Shown here one piece after another: positions 1 through 11,052 of a stretch of DNA of 64,000 nt. A program made the translations under genes and the position numbers. The stretch's first letter is position 1. The number at the start of each line of letters is the position of its first letter. The DNA comes from Owenia fusiformis (lineage: Eukaryota > Annelida > Polychaeta > Sabellida > Oweniidae), in NCBI GenBank assembly GCA_903813345.2, contig CAIIXF020000001.1, forward strand, positions 15,457,915 to 15,521,914, read 5' to 3'. The notes under the pieces were generated by a model that did no database searches, had not been told where the DNA came from, and worked only from the letters and a program-made list of their open reading frames with translations.

Positions 1-571
1 GATAATTCTCCCAAGTTGTAATCGTACAGGCAAATGTATGGGCTCCGTACAGGACTATAGTCCGGGAACAGGATAACCTGAGACTAACATAAATGGGATT
101 GGAAGCCTTCCATTGACCATGTATTAAATTTTCAAAATCCCCACGCCAAACGAGATTTCTCGAGATTTGGATTCTAGACGATCACCATTGGCGAATTCTT
201 TTCGCCGGAGCTGTGCTTTTCTACAATTATGTAATTATACTCACTGTGTGGTATGTATTTAATCTATTAAATGGTATTATTGGGTGCATAATTATTGGAA
301 AATAGTAGAATCTGCATCAGAAACGTCCTTACAATACCATAATAGGCGATTGAAAAATTGAGAAAAAATTTCACAAGGAAGACTGTCGAAGAATCCGTGG
401 ATTTTTGACGATTTATGTTAAAAATGACATAATTTATGTGTTTATAAAGTTATATATAGGTTATACATCAACAAGTAGGGCTTTCATTCTCACTTTTTCT
501 CACATTTTTGCAAAACATTTTCGTCCATTTTTCAGTCAAAAAAGATTTTTCTCAAAAGTTTTTTCTTGCAG

Positions 572-1885
572 ATAAATTATCCAGAAAAGCCACTGATATG
601 GTCCATATATCATTGGAAAGACCAAACTTAGTAGGTCACCTCAGACTTTTCATTTGGATTATAGATTGGTTCTTTTAATTGACATAGCTGATTGAAATCA
701 TTGTATTGGCAAAACTTCCCCTAACTCCTTGATTGCCTTGTGACTGATTATTTTTCAAAAGGTTCATTATCCAAATATCCTTCAGATATGGTTAATACGT
801 CACTGGAAAGAGCAGAATTAGTAGAATTCCAAAGATTATTCATTTAACTGATAGGTTTTCCTCTTTTAATTGTCAAAGTCAACCAATCATGGTATTCAGG
901 TTTTGGACTTACTTTACCCTCTTTTCACGATAAATCGCCTATGATTTTTCAAAAGTTTACTTTTCGAAATAAATTCACCCAGACTTCTCCCATATATGGT
1001 TCATATATCACTGGAAAGAGCAGAATTAATAGAATTCCAAAGATTATTCACTGAAATGATAGCTTTCCTTTTTTTATTGTCATAGTCCACTGAAATCATG
1101 ATATTGGCCTAACTTTCCCCTCCTTTCGCGATAAATTGCCTATGATTTTTCAAAAGTTTACTTTTCCAAAATATTGATCCAGACATCCCCCATACAGTAT
1201 ATGGTTCATATATCACTGGAAAGAGCAGAATTAGTAGAATTCCAAAAATTATTCACTGAAATGATAGCTTTCCTTTTTTAATATCCCAGATGCGAGTAGA
1301 AATAATCTTGATTAACGTCATTAATAATTCATTAGGAAATGTGGTTTTGAAAAGAGTTTATCAACTTTGAAAATTTAATTTTCTTTGAAAATGTGACTTC
1401 TAGGTCGGGGAGATTCCCCATAGAGCCCATGTTGTAAAACCACACAAAGTGAAATATCTTTTCTTGTGTTGGGCAGATAATATTTTCTTTTACTGGACAT
1501 ATTTTAATTTGTGACTATCAGATACATAAAGGTAATATGAAAAGTGAACCATTAAAACTGATGCATATTCAAGTAAGGAAATTTTGTAATACCCTGCCAT
1601 GTTAATTCCCCCGAATCAGCCACCTGGTGGCGAAACTGGTAACTGCCAACTCGCATCTGAGTAATTGTCATAGTCCACTAAAATCATGGTATTGGCCTTA
1701 TTTTCCCCTCGTTTCGCGATAAATCACCTATGATTTTTCAAAAGTTTACTTTTCCAATGAAATTCACCCGTACATCTACAAAATATGGTTCATATATCAC
1801 TGGAAAGAGCAGAATTAGTAGAATTCCAAAAATTATTCATTGAACTGATAGCTTTCCTTTTTTAATTGTCATAATTGTTATGAAG
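572..1885. repeat. ~200-bp tandem repeat array, about five units
   Basis: Each unit contains the string CACTGGAAAGAGCAGAATTA or a near variant; the string begins near 611, 801, 1009, 1214 and 1793. Other landmarks recur in order: a CGATAAAT box, a run like TTTTTCAAAAGTTTACTTTT and an ATTGTCATAG box. Spacing is 190-208 bp, except where an insertion at 1283-1663 widens one unit. The same array occurs in intron 10 of gene C (about 45300-46720) and is absent from gene B, whose intron 10 is only about 120 bp. Confidence 0.8.
1283..1663. mobile_element. Small insertion with 11-bp inverted ends inside the tandem array
   Basis: The segment interrupts one array unit between TTTTTTAAT and TAATTGTCATAG. 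Its ends carry CAGATGCGAGT and ACTCGCATCTG, an 11-bp inverted repeat. The same insert is in the same unit in gene C (46083-46505), where it is slightly longer. No coding capacity is visible. It looks like a non-autonomous DNA element, but the duplicated target is not clean enough to name a superfamily. Confidence 0.55.
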
Positions 1886-2099
1886 GTCTCAGGTAATACA
1901 GAATAAGATGAGTCATCCAAAATAAGCTGAGTCAACCAGAATATAGACATTTAGACAATTCTTAGGTAGGGTTTCTTCCACCCTTACTTCAGAAGTCACA
2001 CATTAAATTTGGAGAACATTTTGTTTTTATCCACTTTCCGGACACAATATCTCAAAAATGGGCCAAAATACTTTGGAACGGCAAAATCCTAAGTCTAAT

Positions 2100-2275
2100 C
2101 CTAAGTCTCGGTTTGGAGAACAGTCCCCTGGGCTAATACTTTTTAATGAAAAATATAGAAATATCAACAGATCAACCAAATTAGATTATGAATATTCAAA
2201 AGAGGACATGTAAATTTACAAGATGTAAAAATATCAAAGTCCGAAGCAGGGGTTTCGCTCAATTAGACCGATCCA
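2100..2275. repeat. Dispersed ~175-bp repeat beside exon 10 of gene A
   Basis: The segment starting near CTCGGTTTGGAGAACAGT and ending near the AATTAGACCGAT string is found again in gene C at 47040-47212 in the same position. It occurs twice more, in inverted orientation and in tandem, at 57535-57872 inside an unrelated insertion. The two kinds of location show that it is an interspersed repeat and not part of the gene. Confidence 0.65.
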
Positions 2276-2892
2276 ATAAAATACAAGTGGAGTAGTGACA
2301 GAATTATAAATCGGGATTAATGTACCTTAACTGTGGGTCTACGACTGAGTTTTTATCAGTAGCTGGTCCCATTCTGCATGTTGATGATGGATGGAATGTA
2401 GTCCACATGTTTGCTCTTATGAAACAATCCCAGTAAGCATCGGTGCCAAATCGGTGAGCTTTACATAAAGGGTGGTGATTTCTTTTCAGTTCAAATCCTC
2501 CCCTTTTGAATACATTTGTTTTTGCAAGTTTTTCTGTCCACACCTTTATCCCTATATATGAAACATGATTTCAGAAATATAGCAATGATTATTTATTTAG
2601 TTAGGTTTCAAATCAGCTAGGCTCACTACATATTGTATGAAAATGTGTTGACCTATTTTTAATTTTTTAGATTAATAATATGATGATGAACATGTATTAA
2701 TTATTAACCTGCCGTCAAATGTTTCACATCAACTGAATTTTTGAGGTAGTTTGGCTCAATCAATGGATGATCAAATGGATCCGTGCTCTGAAGTCTAATT
2801 GTACCATTGGTAGCTGGATGGAGCAATGTGACAAGGACACTGATTCCAGTTTTTCCGTCCAGTTCCTCATCTGGGTATATTGTATTCCACAC

Positions 2893-4567
2893 CTGAAATT
2901 GTATTGGAACAGTTCATTCCATAACTGAAGATGCATTGACATATACCATTATACAACTGAAAGTACATTGAAATAGACCATTGTATAACTGAATGTGCAT
3001 TGAAGTAGACTATTGCATAACTGAAAGCGGACTAAAATAGTCCATTACATAACTTGAAAGTGCATTGAAATAGACCATTGCATAACTGAAAGTGCATTGA
3101 AGTAGACCATTGCATAACTGAAAGTACACTTAAATAGTCCATTGCATATCTGAAAGATCATTGAAATAGGCCATTGCATAACTGAAAGTGCATTGAAGTA
3201 GACTATTGCATAACTAAAAGTACACTAAAATAGTCCATTACATAACTGAAGGTGCATTTGAATAGACCATTGCATAACTGAAAGTGCATTAAAGTAGACT
3301 ATTGCATAACTGAAAGTATACTAAAATAGTCCATTACATAACTTGAAAGTGCTTTGAAATAGACCATTGCATAACTGAAAGTGCAGTGAAGTAGACCATT
3401 GCATAACTGAAAGTATACTAAAATAGTCCATTACATAACTGAATGTGCATTGAAATAGGCCATTTTATAACTGAAAGTGCATTGAAATAGACCATTGCAT
3501 AGCTTAAAGTGCATTGAAGTAGAATATTGCATAACTTAAAGTACACTAAAATAGCCCATTACATAACTGAATGTGCATTGAAATAGACCATGCATAACTG
3601 AAAGTGAATTGAAGTAAACTATTGCATAACTGAAAGCGCACTAAAATAGTTCATTACATAACTGAAAGTGCATTGAAATAGATCATTGCATAACTGAAAG
3701 TGCATTGAAGTAGACAATTACATGACCTACCGTACACTAATCTGGAAGTGCACTGAAATAGGCCATTGCATAACTGAAAGTGCATTGAAGTAGACCATTG
3801 CATAACTGAAGTATACCATTGCATAACTGAAAGTTATAGACCATTGCATGACTGAAACTAGAATAGTCCATTACATAACTGAAAGTGCATTGGAAAAGAC
3901 CATTGTATAACTGAGGGTGCATTGAAGTAGACCATTGCATCACTGAAGGTACAGTAAAATAGTCCATTACATAACTGAAAGTGCTTTAAAATAGACCATT
4001 ACATAACTAAAGTACATTGAAGTAGACTATTGCATAACTGAAAGTACAATAAAAGTGCATTAAAATAGACCATACATAACTTGAAAGTGTGAAAGTGCAC
4101 TGAAATAGACCATTGCATAACTGAAAGTGCCTTGCCGTAGACTATTCCATAACTGAAAGCGCACTAAAAGTCCATTACATAACTGAAAGTGCATTGAAAT
4201 AGACCATTGCATAACTGAAAGTGCATTGAAGTAGACCATTGCATAACTGAAAGTACACTAAAATAGTCCATTACATATCTAAAAGTGCATCAGAATAAAC
4301 CATTACATAACTTAAAATGTATTAAAGTAGAAGATTGCATAATTGAAAGCGCACTAAAAGAGTCCATTCCATAACTGAGAGTGCATTAAGACAAACCATT
4401 ACATAACTGGAAGCCCCTTGATATACTACATTACATAGTTGAAAGTGCATTGAAACCATTTATAATATAACGAAATGTGCATTGAAATATTGCATTCCAT
4501 GACTGAAAGTGCTTTTGAACATTGCATTTCATAGCTGGTATTAATATTGCACTGAAATAGTGGACTA
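2893..4567. repeat. 32-bp minisatellite in intron 8 of gene A
   Basis: About fifty copies of a unit built around CATAACTGAAAGTGCATTGA followed by AGTAGACCATTG. The unit is 32 bp, and variants (GTGCATTGAA, GTACACTAAA) tend to follow one another in threes, giving a ~96-bp higher-order period. Because 96 is divisible by 3, long spurious open frames appear in the array; I do not call them genes. The array continues at 6819-6960 beyond a mariner-like insertion. Genes B and C carry the same array in the same intron. Confidence 0.92.
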
Positions 4568-4759
4568 TACAGGGTGACCAAAAAAATGCAACCCTCCATT
4601 TCTTCAATATTTTTCTTGGAGGTTAATTGGAGGTTAAATGGAGATTAATTGCTCTGAAATTTGGCACACACGGACTTCATTCAATGTGGGATCCTCTGGC
4701 AAAGTTATAATAATCATAGTCTTATATTGATAGAGTTATGGTCGTTCCAAAATATGCTC

Positions 4760-6556
4760 CAAATGTCGTCCATTTCCAACGTAAGGTTTTCGGATGAATC
4801 ACATTCCCTTCTTTCTGAACATGTAAACTCAGGAAATAATGTGTTCTGGGATGACAAATTCCAGATGAAGTGCTTCAAAGGCCCCTTCATTCTGTTAAAT
4901 GCACAGCTTGGGCTGCCAATTTCCAAACATGAAATCATCAGCCACTTTTGGTTTGAGGTTGATAATGGCAACACTGTTACTGTTAACACACAGCGCAACA
5001 TTGACGTTCCCAGGAAGTTCTAGGCAGTTCTAGAGTGACATAGAGGCTTCAATAGACAAGAACAGTGGTTATTGAAGGATGGAGCTACTCCTCACACTTC
5101 TAATGATAGCATAGCCTGTCTCACTAGTCATTTCTATGAGAAGATTATCTCCACCGTGCCCATGTCAAGCTGCGCGCCTAAGTAGGCGCGCAGTTTGTTT
5201 CGATCACAAACTGCGTGCCTAACAACATTGCATCATTTAAGTTGGAGTCTGTATTTTGAAACGTAATTTAAGGAAATTTATCCTGCATTGTTTTCTTGTT
5301 CAATGCGTTCATGCTGTGGCGAAAATACAAATCTTGCAAATACTAGCAAAAACTATGTGCAAATGAATCTAAGTTTTAAAACATAAGCAGATTAATGGCA
5401 TTTTCGTCACTGATTTAACGGGAATTTATGCGTAATTCGATCTAGCACGTTAAACATAAATGACAAATACTTTAGACTCGTTTTATATTTAATTCCTTAC
5501 GCATTTATCATGTATAATTCAAAATATTTCGAGATAAAATAGATAATCAGGAGATTAAAAAGAAGTAAACCACAAACTGCGCGCCTATTTTAGCCAGAAA
5601 TTATAAACTGTGCGCATACACTATTAAAACTACATATTATCATTGACATTTTTACAGAGGCACGTAAAGGTGTTTTTCATATAGCTTTGGAAATTTTGCT
5701 TTATTGCAGATTTTATGAGATTTTCATATTGAAAGTCAAAATGTATAATAGAAGTGACAATTAAGTTGGGAACGAAAGAAAGTATTTTATTTTTAGATCA
5801 CCATTTGGTGGATGGACTCTCATAGTGTTTCAATTATAGGGTTCTACTATTAGACACATATGTGCCTTACATAATGGCGCTTACGTTTTCTAATAATACA
5901 AAACAAGCTTGGATAGGCAAGTTTGGAAATATTAGGCACGCAGTTTGGGAAATACATGTGAATATAGGCGCGCAGTTTGACAAGAAAAATGTTTAAATCA
6001 CGTTTATGGCGTATTATCGTTTTGAACACAAACTATGCTGCTTTAATCAGATGGAGTGATCCTATATATTCGAGCATACACAGACACAATGGCTGAATAA
6101 ACGGCATATGACGATAAAAATACAAAGATATAACTTTACACTGAAAATTTTGAGCACAGAAGTTACTTAAGACCCTTATATTGAGATAACCAGGTTAACA
6201 TCGGGGAAAACATTGAGTACTAAGAGTAAATTAAGTTCATCTTCACAGAATGGTACTACTTATAGAACGAGACTAACCTTGTATTTTTCGTATTTTGGCT
6301 CTTTTTGGGAGTCGTGTCCTCCCCGTCTTCATTTTGAAATATGCGCGCAGTTTGTCAGAGTTTCAAACTGCGTGCTTAGTAGGCACGCTGCTTGACATGG
6401 GCATCGTGATCTCTCCTAGGACGGATAACCCATGGTCATCCCACAGTCTTGATCTCAAAGCCCCTGACTTCTATAAATGGGGTTATGTAAAGGATAATGT
6501 GTATGAAAATAACCGCAATTGTAGAACTTCTACAAGCAATGGCTGCAAAATTTGAG
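4760..6556 (+). pseudogene. Decayed mariner-type transposase, split by a nested element
   Basis: Plus-strand reading gives three landmarks of the IS630/Tc1/mariner DDE/D transposase in order. These are FSDES near 4785 (first acidic block), KDGATPHTS near 5080 (second block), and, past the nested element, SHSLDLKAPDFYKWGYVKD near 6440-6500 (third block). In the family the last is usually written SPDLTPCDFFLWGYLKD. Frames shift between the pieces and stops occur, so no intact enzyme can be made. The N-terminal DNA-binding half is not recognisable. Confidence 0.8.
5158..6402. mobile_element. Nested TIR element with GCGCGCAGTTTG subterminal repeats
   Basis: The ends are GCCCATGTCAAGC and its exact complement. 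The element interrupts the transposase just before its third catalytic block. Next to it are near-duplicates ACCGT and ATCGT, a probable short target duplication. Inside, copies of AGGCGCGCAGTTTG or close variants, in both orientations, cluster near 5175-5215, 5570-5625, 5930-5975 and 6340-6385. Clustered subterminal copies of one motif are the usual transposase-binding layout of hAT-, CACTA- and Mutator-type elements. I see no transposase, so it is non-autonomous. Only gene A has it. Confidence 0.75.
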
Positions 6557-7576
6557 CCATACCCATGGGGAAGAATGCACCCGTGTTATGAACAGTTTTC
6601 CTTGAACATTGCAAGTTTGTTTTCAGCGAAATTGACGACATCTGGAGCATATTTTGAAACAACTATAGCTCTATCAATATAAAACTATGATTATTAAAAC
6701 TCTGCCAGAGGATCCCACATTGAATGAAGTCCCTGTGTGCCAAATCTTAGAGCAATTTACCTCCATTTAAGAAAAATATAGAAGAAATGGAGGGTTGCAC
6801 TTTTTGGGTCACCCTGTACATAACTGAAAGTGCATTGAAACAGTCTGTTACATAAATGTAACCTCAAAACCATGGAAATATTGCAATCCATACCTGAAAG
6901 TACATTGACATATTGCATTTCATACTCGACATTTCATTGAAACAATTCATTCCATAACTGAAAATACATCCATATTATATTTGAAGGCACCTTGAAATAT
7001 ATTTGAAGGCACCTTGAAATTTAAATTGATACAAAAGCTCCGTCGACTACTAGGCCTATATAAGGCGTACGATATTCTGCAAGCTATGTTTCAACAGTAC
7101 CTCGTCAGTATATCCCATATTGCCTTTTATATAATCTGTTCCTTTATCACTTCCCCATATTACTGATAATACATGAAACTGGATGTATGGGAATTTGTGA
7201 TCATCTGGCTGGTAAGGAGATCTCATGAAGTACATCATATTTGGCAGTGGATTCTTCCATACACCTGTGAACGACAGATATAAAATGGTCCACTCTTTAT
7301 TTGTAGTTCCACATAAAATGCCTAAGAACAAGATCGTTTTTTCAAAAACCATGTCCATTAAGAACTGGTTAATACACATGGTTATTATTTGAGACACCAA
7401 CCTGTTCCAAAGAGGTTATACTTCAAGGTCTCAAGTAAAGATAACGCTCGGTTTTCTGTTATGGCATCAACTTTGGTAAAAAATGTCAGCATGTCTGATG
7501 TAGGATGTTCCTCCATATTTTCCCCAACTGGTAGGTCTGCCACTACTGGTATCTAAGAAAGGGATGAATTGTTTCA

Positions 7577-7823
7577 TTTCCCATTGGTTTACATTAGGGA
7601 ATGATGATTTTCAAAAATTCATCATATTTATCATCAATTTTCGACCTACTTTAATTGAGGAAATTGGAAATTGGGAGGCATTGGAAATGAAGTCAAGTTA
7701 CATTTTCATCAATATCATAAGTATTTTCCTCGCAGGTCATGTAAATCTAAATCCAAACATAAAGAGGATTTAATACGTAGTTCAATGAGGGAGTTAAGGT
7801 TGCCAAACTTTTTGAGGGAAGTG
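7577..7823. mobile_element. Transposon end making up most of intron 6 of gene A
   Basis: Intron 6 is 7553-7876. Its segment ending AGGGAAGTG just before TA aligns with one half of the long-TIR element at 39376-40391 of gene B: the same CCCATTGGTTTACATTAGG-like start, the same AATTTTCGAC block and the same TACGTAGTTCAATG block. The terminus matches that element's CACTCCCCTCC end in complement and, like it, abuts TA. Only one half is present. Confidence 0.75.
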
Positions 7824-8761
7824 TACACGAAAGAGCTCTGGATGAGTTTGTACGTATATGATTCTACAAAACTCACTCCTATCTCTTTAAGGTGTTTCTT
7901 AGGTCCTATTCCAGACAGTAGGAGAATGTGAGCTGATCCAACAGCACCTCCTGATATTATAACTTCCTTTCTTGCTTTCACATTTTTCTTGACCAATCCT
8001 CTTACATAAGCTACACCAACTGCTTTCTTGCCTTCCAGGAGGACCTGTTTCAAATACAGTTGCAATAGAAAAACAATGTCGATTTGATTAAACATTTAAC
8101 ACGTCTAACTATCGACAACGTACAGTGACAAAATATACTGGTGTACATGTTAGTTGTTTATAGCAAAAATTGTGATGTTGATGTAAAAAAATGTATCTAT
8201 GGAATATGATGAAGTATCTCATGTTAAATTTTATGTTCATGCTCTTGGCAAGACTTTTAACTTTCAGAGTACGATTTTTTCTAGGTCATTCCCCCCATGT
8301 ACATGTGAATGTAACCAACATTTTCCATCCATTATGTGGTTGGGATACCTAGAAAAAATTCGAGCACTGCTCGAAAATCAATTAACGTAATATACGCTTC
8401 GAATAATATTATTCGAAAATTTTAGGCCGCCATTTTTGTTTGTCGATTTTGACCAATTAGAGACGTATGTCTCAATATAGGTCTACATTATAAGCGTAGG
8501 TCATATTTGAACTCTAGAGTAATACCCCTGAACGCGAACCTTTAATTTTATTTCAACTAGCTCAAATATGACTTTTGTGACGTGAGCTTGTGTTGCTACG
8601 TGTAGATTTTTTCTGTCCATATTTGGCTCTAAGAAGGCAGTTGCAGTACTAGACCTCTCTCCATTGGCATCTACAGTTACCTGGGCTGCGTTCCAGCCTA
8701 GGGAAGATACAAAATAACACCGAGTTGATATACAGCATTCCATAATACATAGTACGATGTA

Positions 8762-9750
8762 CAGGGCGTATCAAAAAAACGCAACAAGTAGTTATCTTGT
8801 AAAATTCCAAAACTAGTGATGACTACATGAATTTCATTTGATGTACCATAAAGCCACGTCTCTCCTCTTTGCAATGATATGTCGTTCATTCACATGTGGT
8901 AATGTTTGGGTGAGAAATCCTTCCATTTGCACAGTGGATCAAAATCAACTCTGGGCCAAGTTTTAGATATTGCAAAAATCAGTGCAAGGGCTAAGTGCCA
9001 ATGGAAGTTCCCTTGACTTGAATTGTTGTGACTTTTTCTTTTGGAGCTATCTCGGGAGCATTTGTGCTCACAATTCCTCCACCAGATATTGCAAAACCTC
9101 AAGAAAGAATTGCCCATGGGCTGCTTTTCTCTGCTTTAACCCACAGATGACTCAGAACCATGCATGACGTGGACAGATGAGCGCATCTTTATATGCAAGG
9201 AAGTGGTGGCAATTTGGAGGGGTATAGGATGTATTCTTGCAAGAGTATGAGTATGAACACTTTACTGTCTATCCCACACCTGTCACAGCTTCTTCCAATA
9301 GCCCCTATGCCCCTTGTACTGACTTTCGCAATGTTTAAAACTTGGGTCCGAGCTGAATTTTGCCCCACTTTGCAAAATTAATGATTATTCGGCCAGAGAT
9401 GACTCTCTGTGAATGAATGATATTCTATTGAAAAGAAGAGTAATTTGGCTTTTTGGTACATTGAATGAAAAGGATGCAGTCAGCATTGGTTTTATGTTTT
9501 CTTCCAATTTTGCATCGGGCTCCATACACTGAGTTTTGCGAAGTTTATAACTTGGTCAAAAGCTAATTTTGGCCGACTTGTCAAATGGAATGATTATTCG
9601 CCGAACCATGACCAAATATCAATGAATGATATATCATTGTAAAGAGGAGACACATGGCTTTATGGTGCATTGAATGAAATCAATGCTGTTATCACTGGTT
9701 TTGTGCTTTTCCGAGATAAAAATCTGTTGCGTTTTTTTTGATACGCACTG
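8762..9750. mobile_element. Second mariner-like element, intron 4 of gene A
   Basis: The left end CAGGGCGTATCAAAAAAACG and the right end, complementary to it, are flanked by TA. Gene B keeps the empty site at 31062-31063. Near 9000-9080 a plus-strand relic reads SLDLNCCDFFFWSYLGS, the degraded third catalytic block of a mariner-type transposase. The rest is non-coding and contains a partly duplicated ~200-bp segment (compare 9390-9480 with 9590-9680). It is not autonomous. Confidence 0.85.
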
Positions 9751-9752
9751 TA

Positions 9753-11033
9753 TATGCCGCCAACGATTTAACGTTTTAATGGTTGTAAATGCAATTGTAT
9801 TTGGAATGGTGCACAACTGTTTAACTATAAATGGTCAACAATTAAGAAGATGTTTGTTCTACAAAAAAAGTATATTTGATGACCTGATGGTCATATAAAC
9901 CTTGTAAATTCTATCAAATATTGAAAAATTTCCATGTGAAGCCTTCATAACAAAAATCCCCGTTAAAATCAATTGGGCATTTTTTATCTATGAGAGTATG
10001 AGTATTTTTATATTTTGAGTTCTAAAAAATATTTTTCTCAGATGCGCATCAGGTAATTATAATGTATTAAAAAGTAGAGACACTATTTTAGTTTTTCACC
10101 TTTTAAAATGAATAATACCGGAGTCTGAACTAAATGTGCCGTTTTGACTTTATTCTACACTCAAAATGGGGACTTTGTGTCCCGTTTCATCGAAATTAGA
10201 GAGGACAGATTTTATTAAAATAATTGGAAAGCTTTTTTACTTGTCTGCGCATGTTCCATACTTTACTGTATTGGTACCAAATGATAGGGTAAACCATACT
10301 TCTTCAGGTTATAATTCGCAAGAAAACGTAATAAGCGATTGACGAGTCCCGCATTAAAAGTTATCAGAACACATTCTCTACAAATTATAACTTTCAATCA
10401 TGATGAATTGTCATTTCGGAAATGAAGATGCACATGTCATTTTGATGTAATGTTTATCTATTGATATTAATAATGATTATATCCTGTAGGATTTGCATAT
10501 AAATCCATCAAGAAAAGGGACATTAGTACAAAGCTTTCAATTTCAAAGTTTAGAATTTTTCTTGGTTTCCATGTTTATTCAATTTTAAATCGATGTTTTG
10601 ATTGAAATTGCTTGGTTTGTTTCGAAATACGTTTTCATCGATACATTTCTTAGATTGAATGTAGGTAATAAAAATGTAATGTCATTTTCATAATTTTATG
10701 TACATGCTTCAATGAATTTCGAAAGAATGACGACGAATGTTCGTCAAATTGCGAGAATATTCTTCATAACGTCACATTTCATTGTTTCCTGTGAAACAGG
10801 AGTGTGCACCATTAGCGTACTTATAGTAATTATCAGTTAACTTATTTTTGAAGCCCATATTGTAATTTAGCCCACCCTGTGAATATTACTATGAACAAGT
10901 AAGTCAAGTGGTATATCTGATCCCCAATATTGCTCGGTGATAGTGTAGATATGCAAATTGCAATAGTATCCCCAAAGGCTTTTCACTTTCAGGACTACTT
11001 TTCATGTATCTTAAAGTTAAAACTGAAAAATAC
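9753..11033. other. Remainder of intron 4 of gene A, no gene seen
   Basis: AT-rich intron sequence that aligns closely with gene B at 31064-31781 and 37175-37765. Gene C has lost about 1 kb of it. The second LINE of gene B entered at the position equivalent to about 10457 here. I see no exon, RNA gene or repeat of its own in this stretch. Confidence 0.7.
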
Positions 11034-11052
11034 CCATTTGATCTTTGCCATT

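Larger units (their letters stand above)
1..2325. other. Intron 10 of gene A (partial, runs off left edge)
   Basis: This stretch is non-coding and aligns with intron 10 of gene C (44662-47265) from about position 75 onward; the first 75 bases do not match C. It holds a ~200-bp tandem array and a small TIR insertion (listed separately). The terminal exon 11 of gene A should lie just beyond the left edge, because in genes B and C it follows this intron. I see no gene of its own here. Confidence 0.75.
4570..6816 (+). mobile_element. Mariner-like DNA transposon in intron 8 of gene A
   Basis: Ends are inverted repeats starting CAGGGTGACC and finishing with its near complement, and they extend about 60 bp inward. 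The element is flanked by TA on both sides. Gene C has the matching empty site with a single TA at 50144-50145, so the borders are exact. Inside are degraded transposase pieces on the plus strand. A second element (5158-6402) is nested in the transposase. TA target and protein motifs place it in the IS630/Tc1/mariner superfamily. Confidence 0.9.

Noticed and set aside
2760-3967. Minus-strand open frames rich in Met, Gln, Tyr and Cys in intron 8
   Set aside because: They are translations of the 32-bp minisatellite, whose 96-bp triple unit keeps the frame open. No independent coding evidence.
2893-4567. CRISPR-like array of short repeats
   Set aside because: Units are contiguous with no unique spacers, and the genome is eukaryotic. 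It is a minisatellite.
4661-5023. Independent host gene on the plus strand in intron 8
   Set aside because: The FSDES and following blocks match a decayed mariner-type transposase within defined inverted ends.
10904-11049. Possible extra GMC exon with the reading [13 protein letters not shown]
   Set aside because: Comparison of the three genes shows exon 4 joins exon 5 directly with matching phase. This is intron sequence just past the donor.
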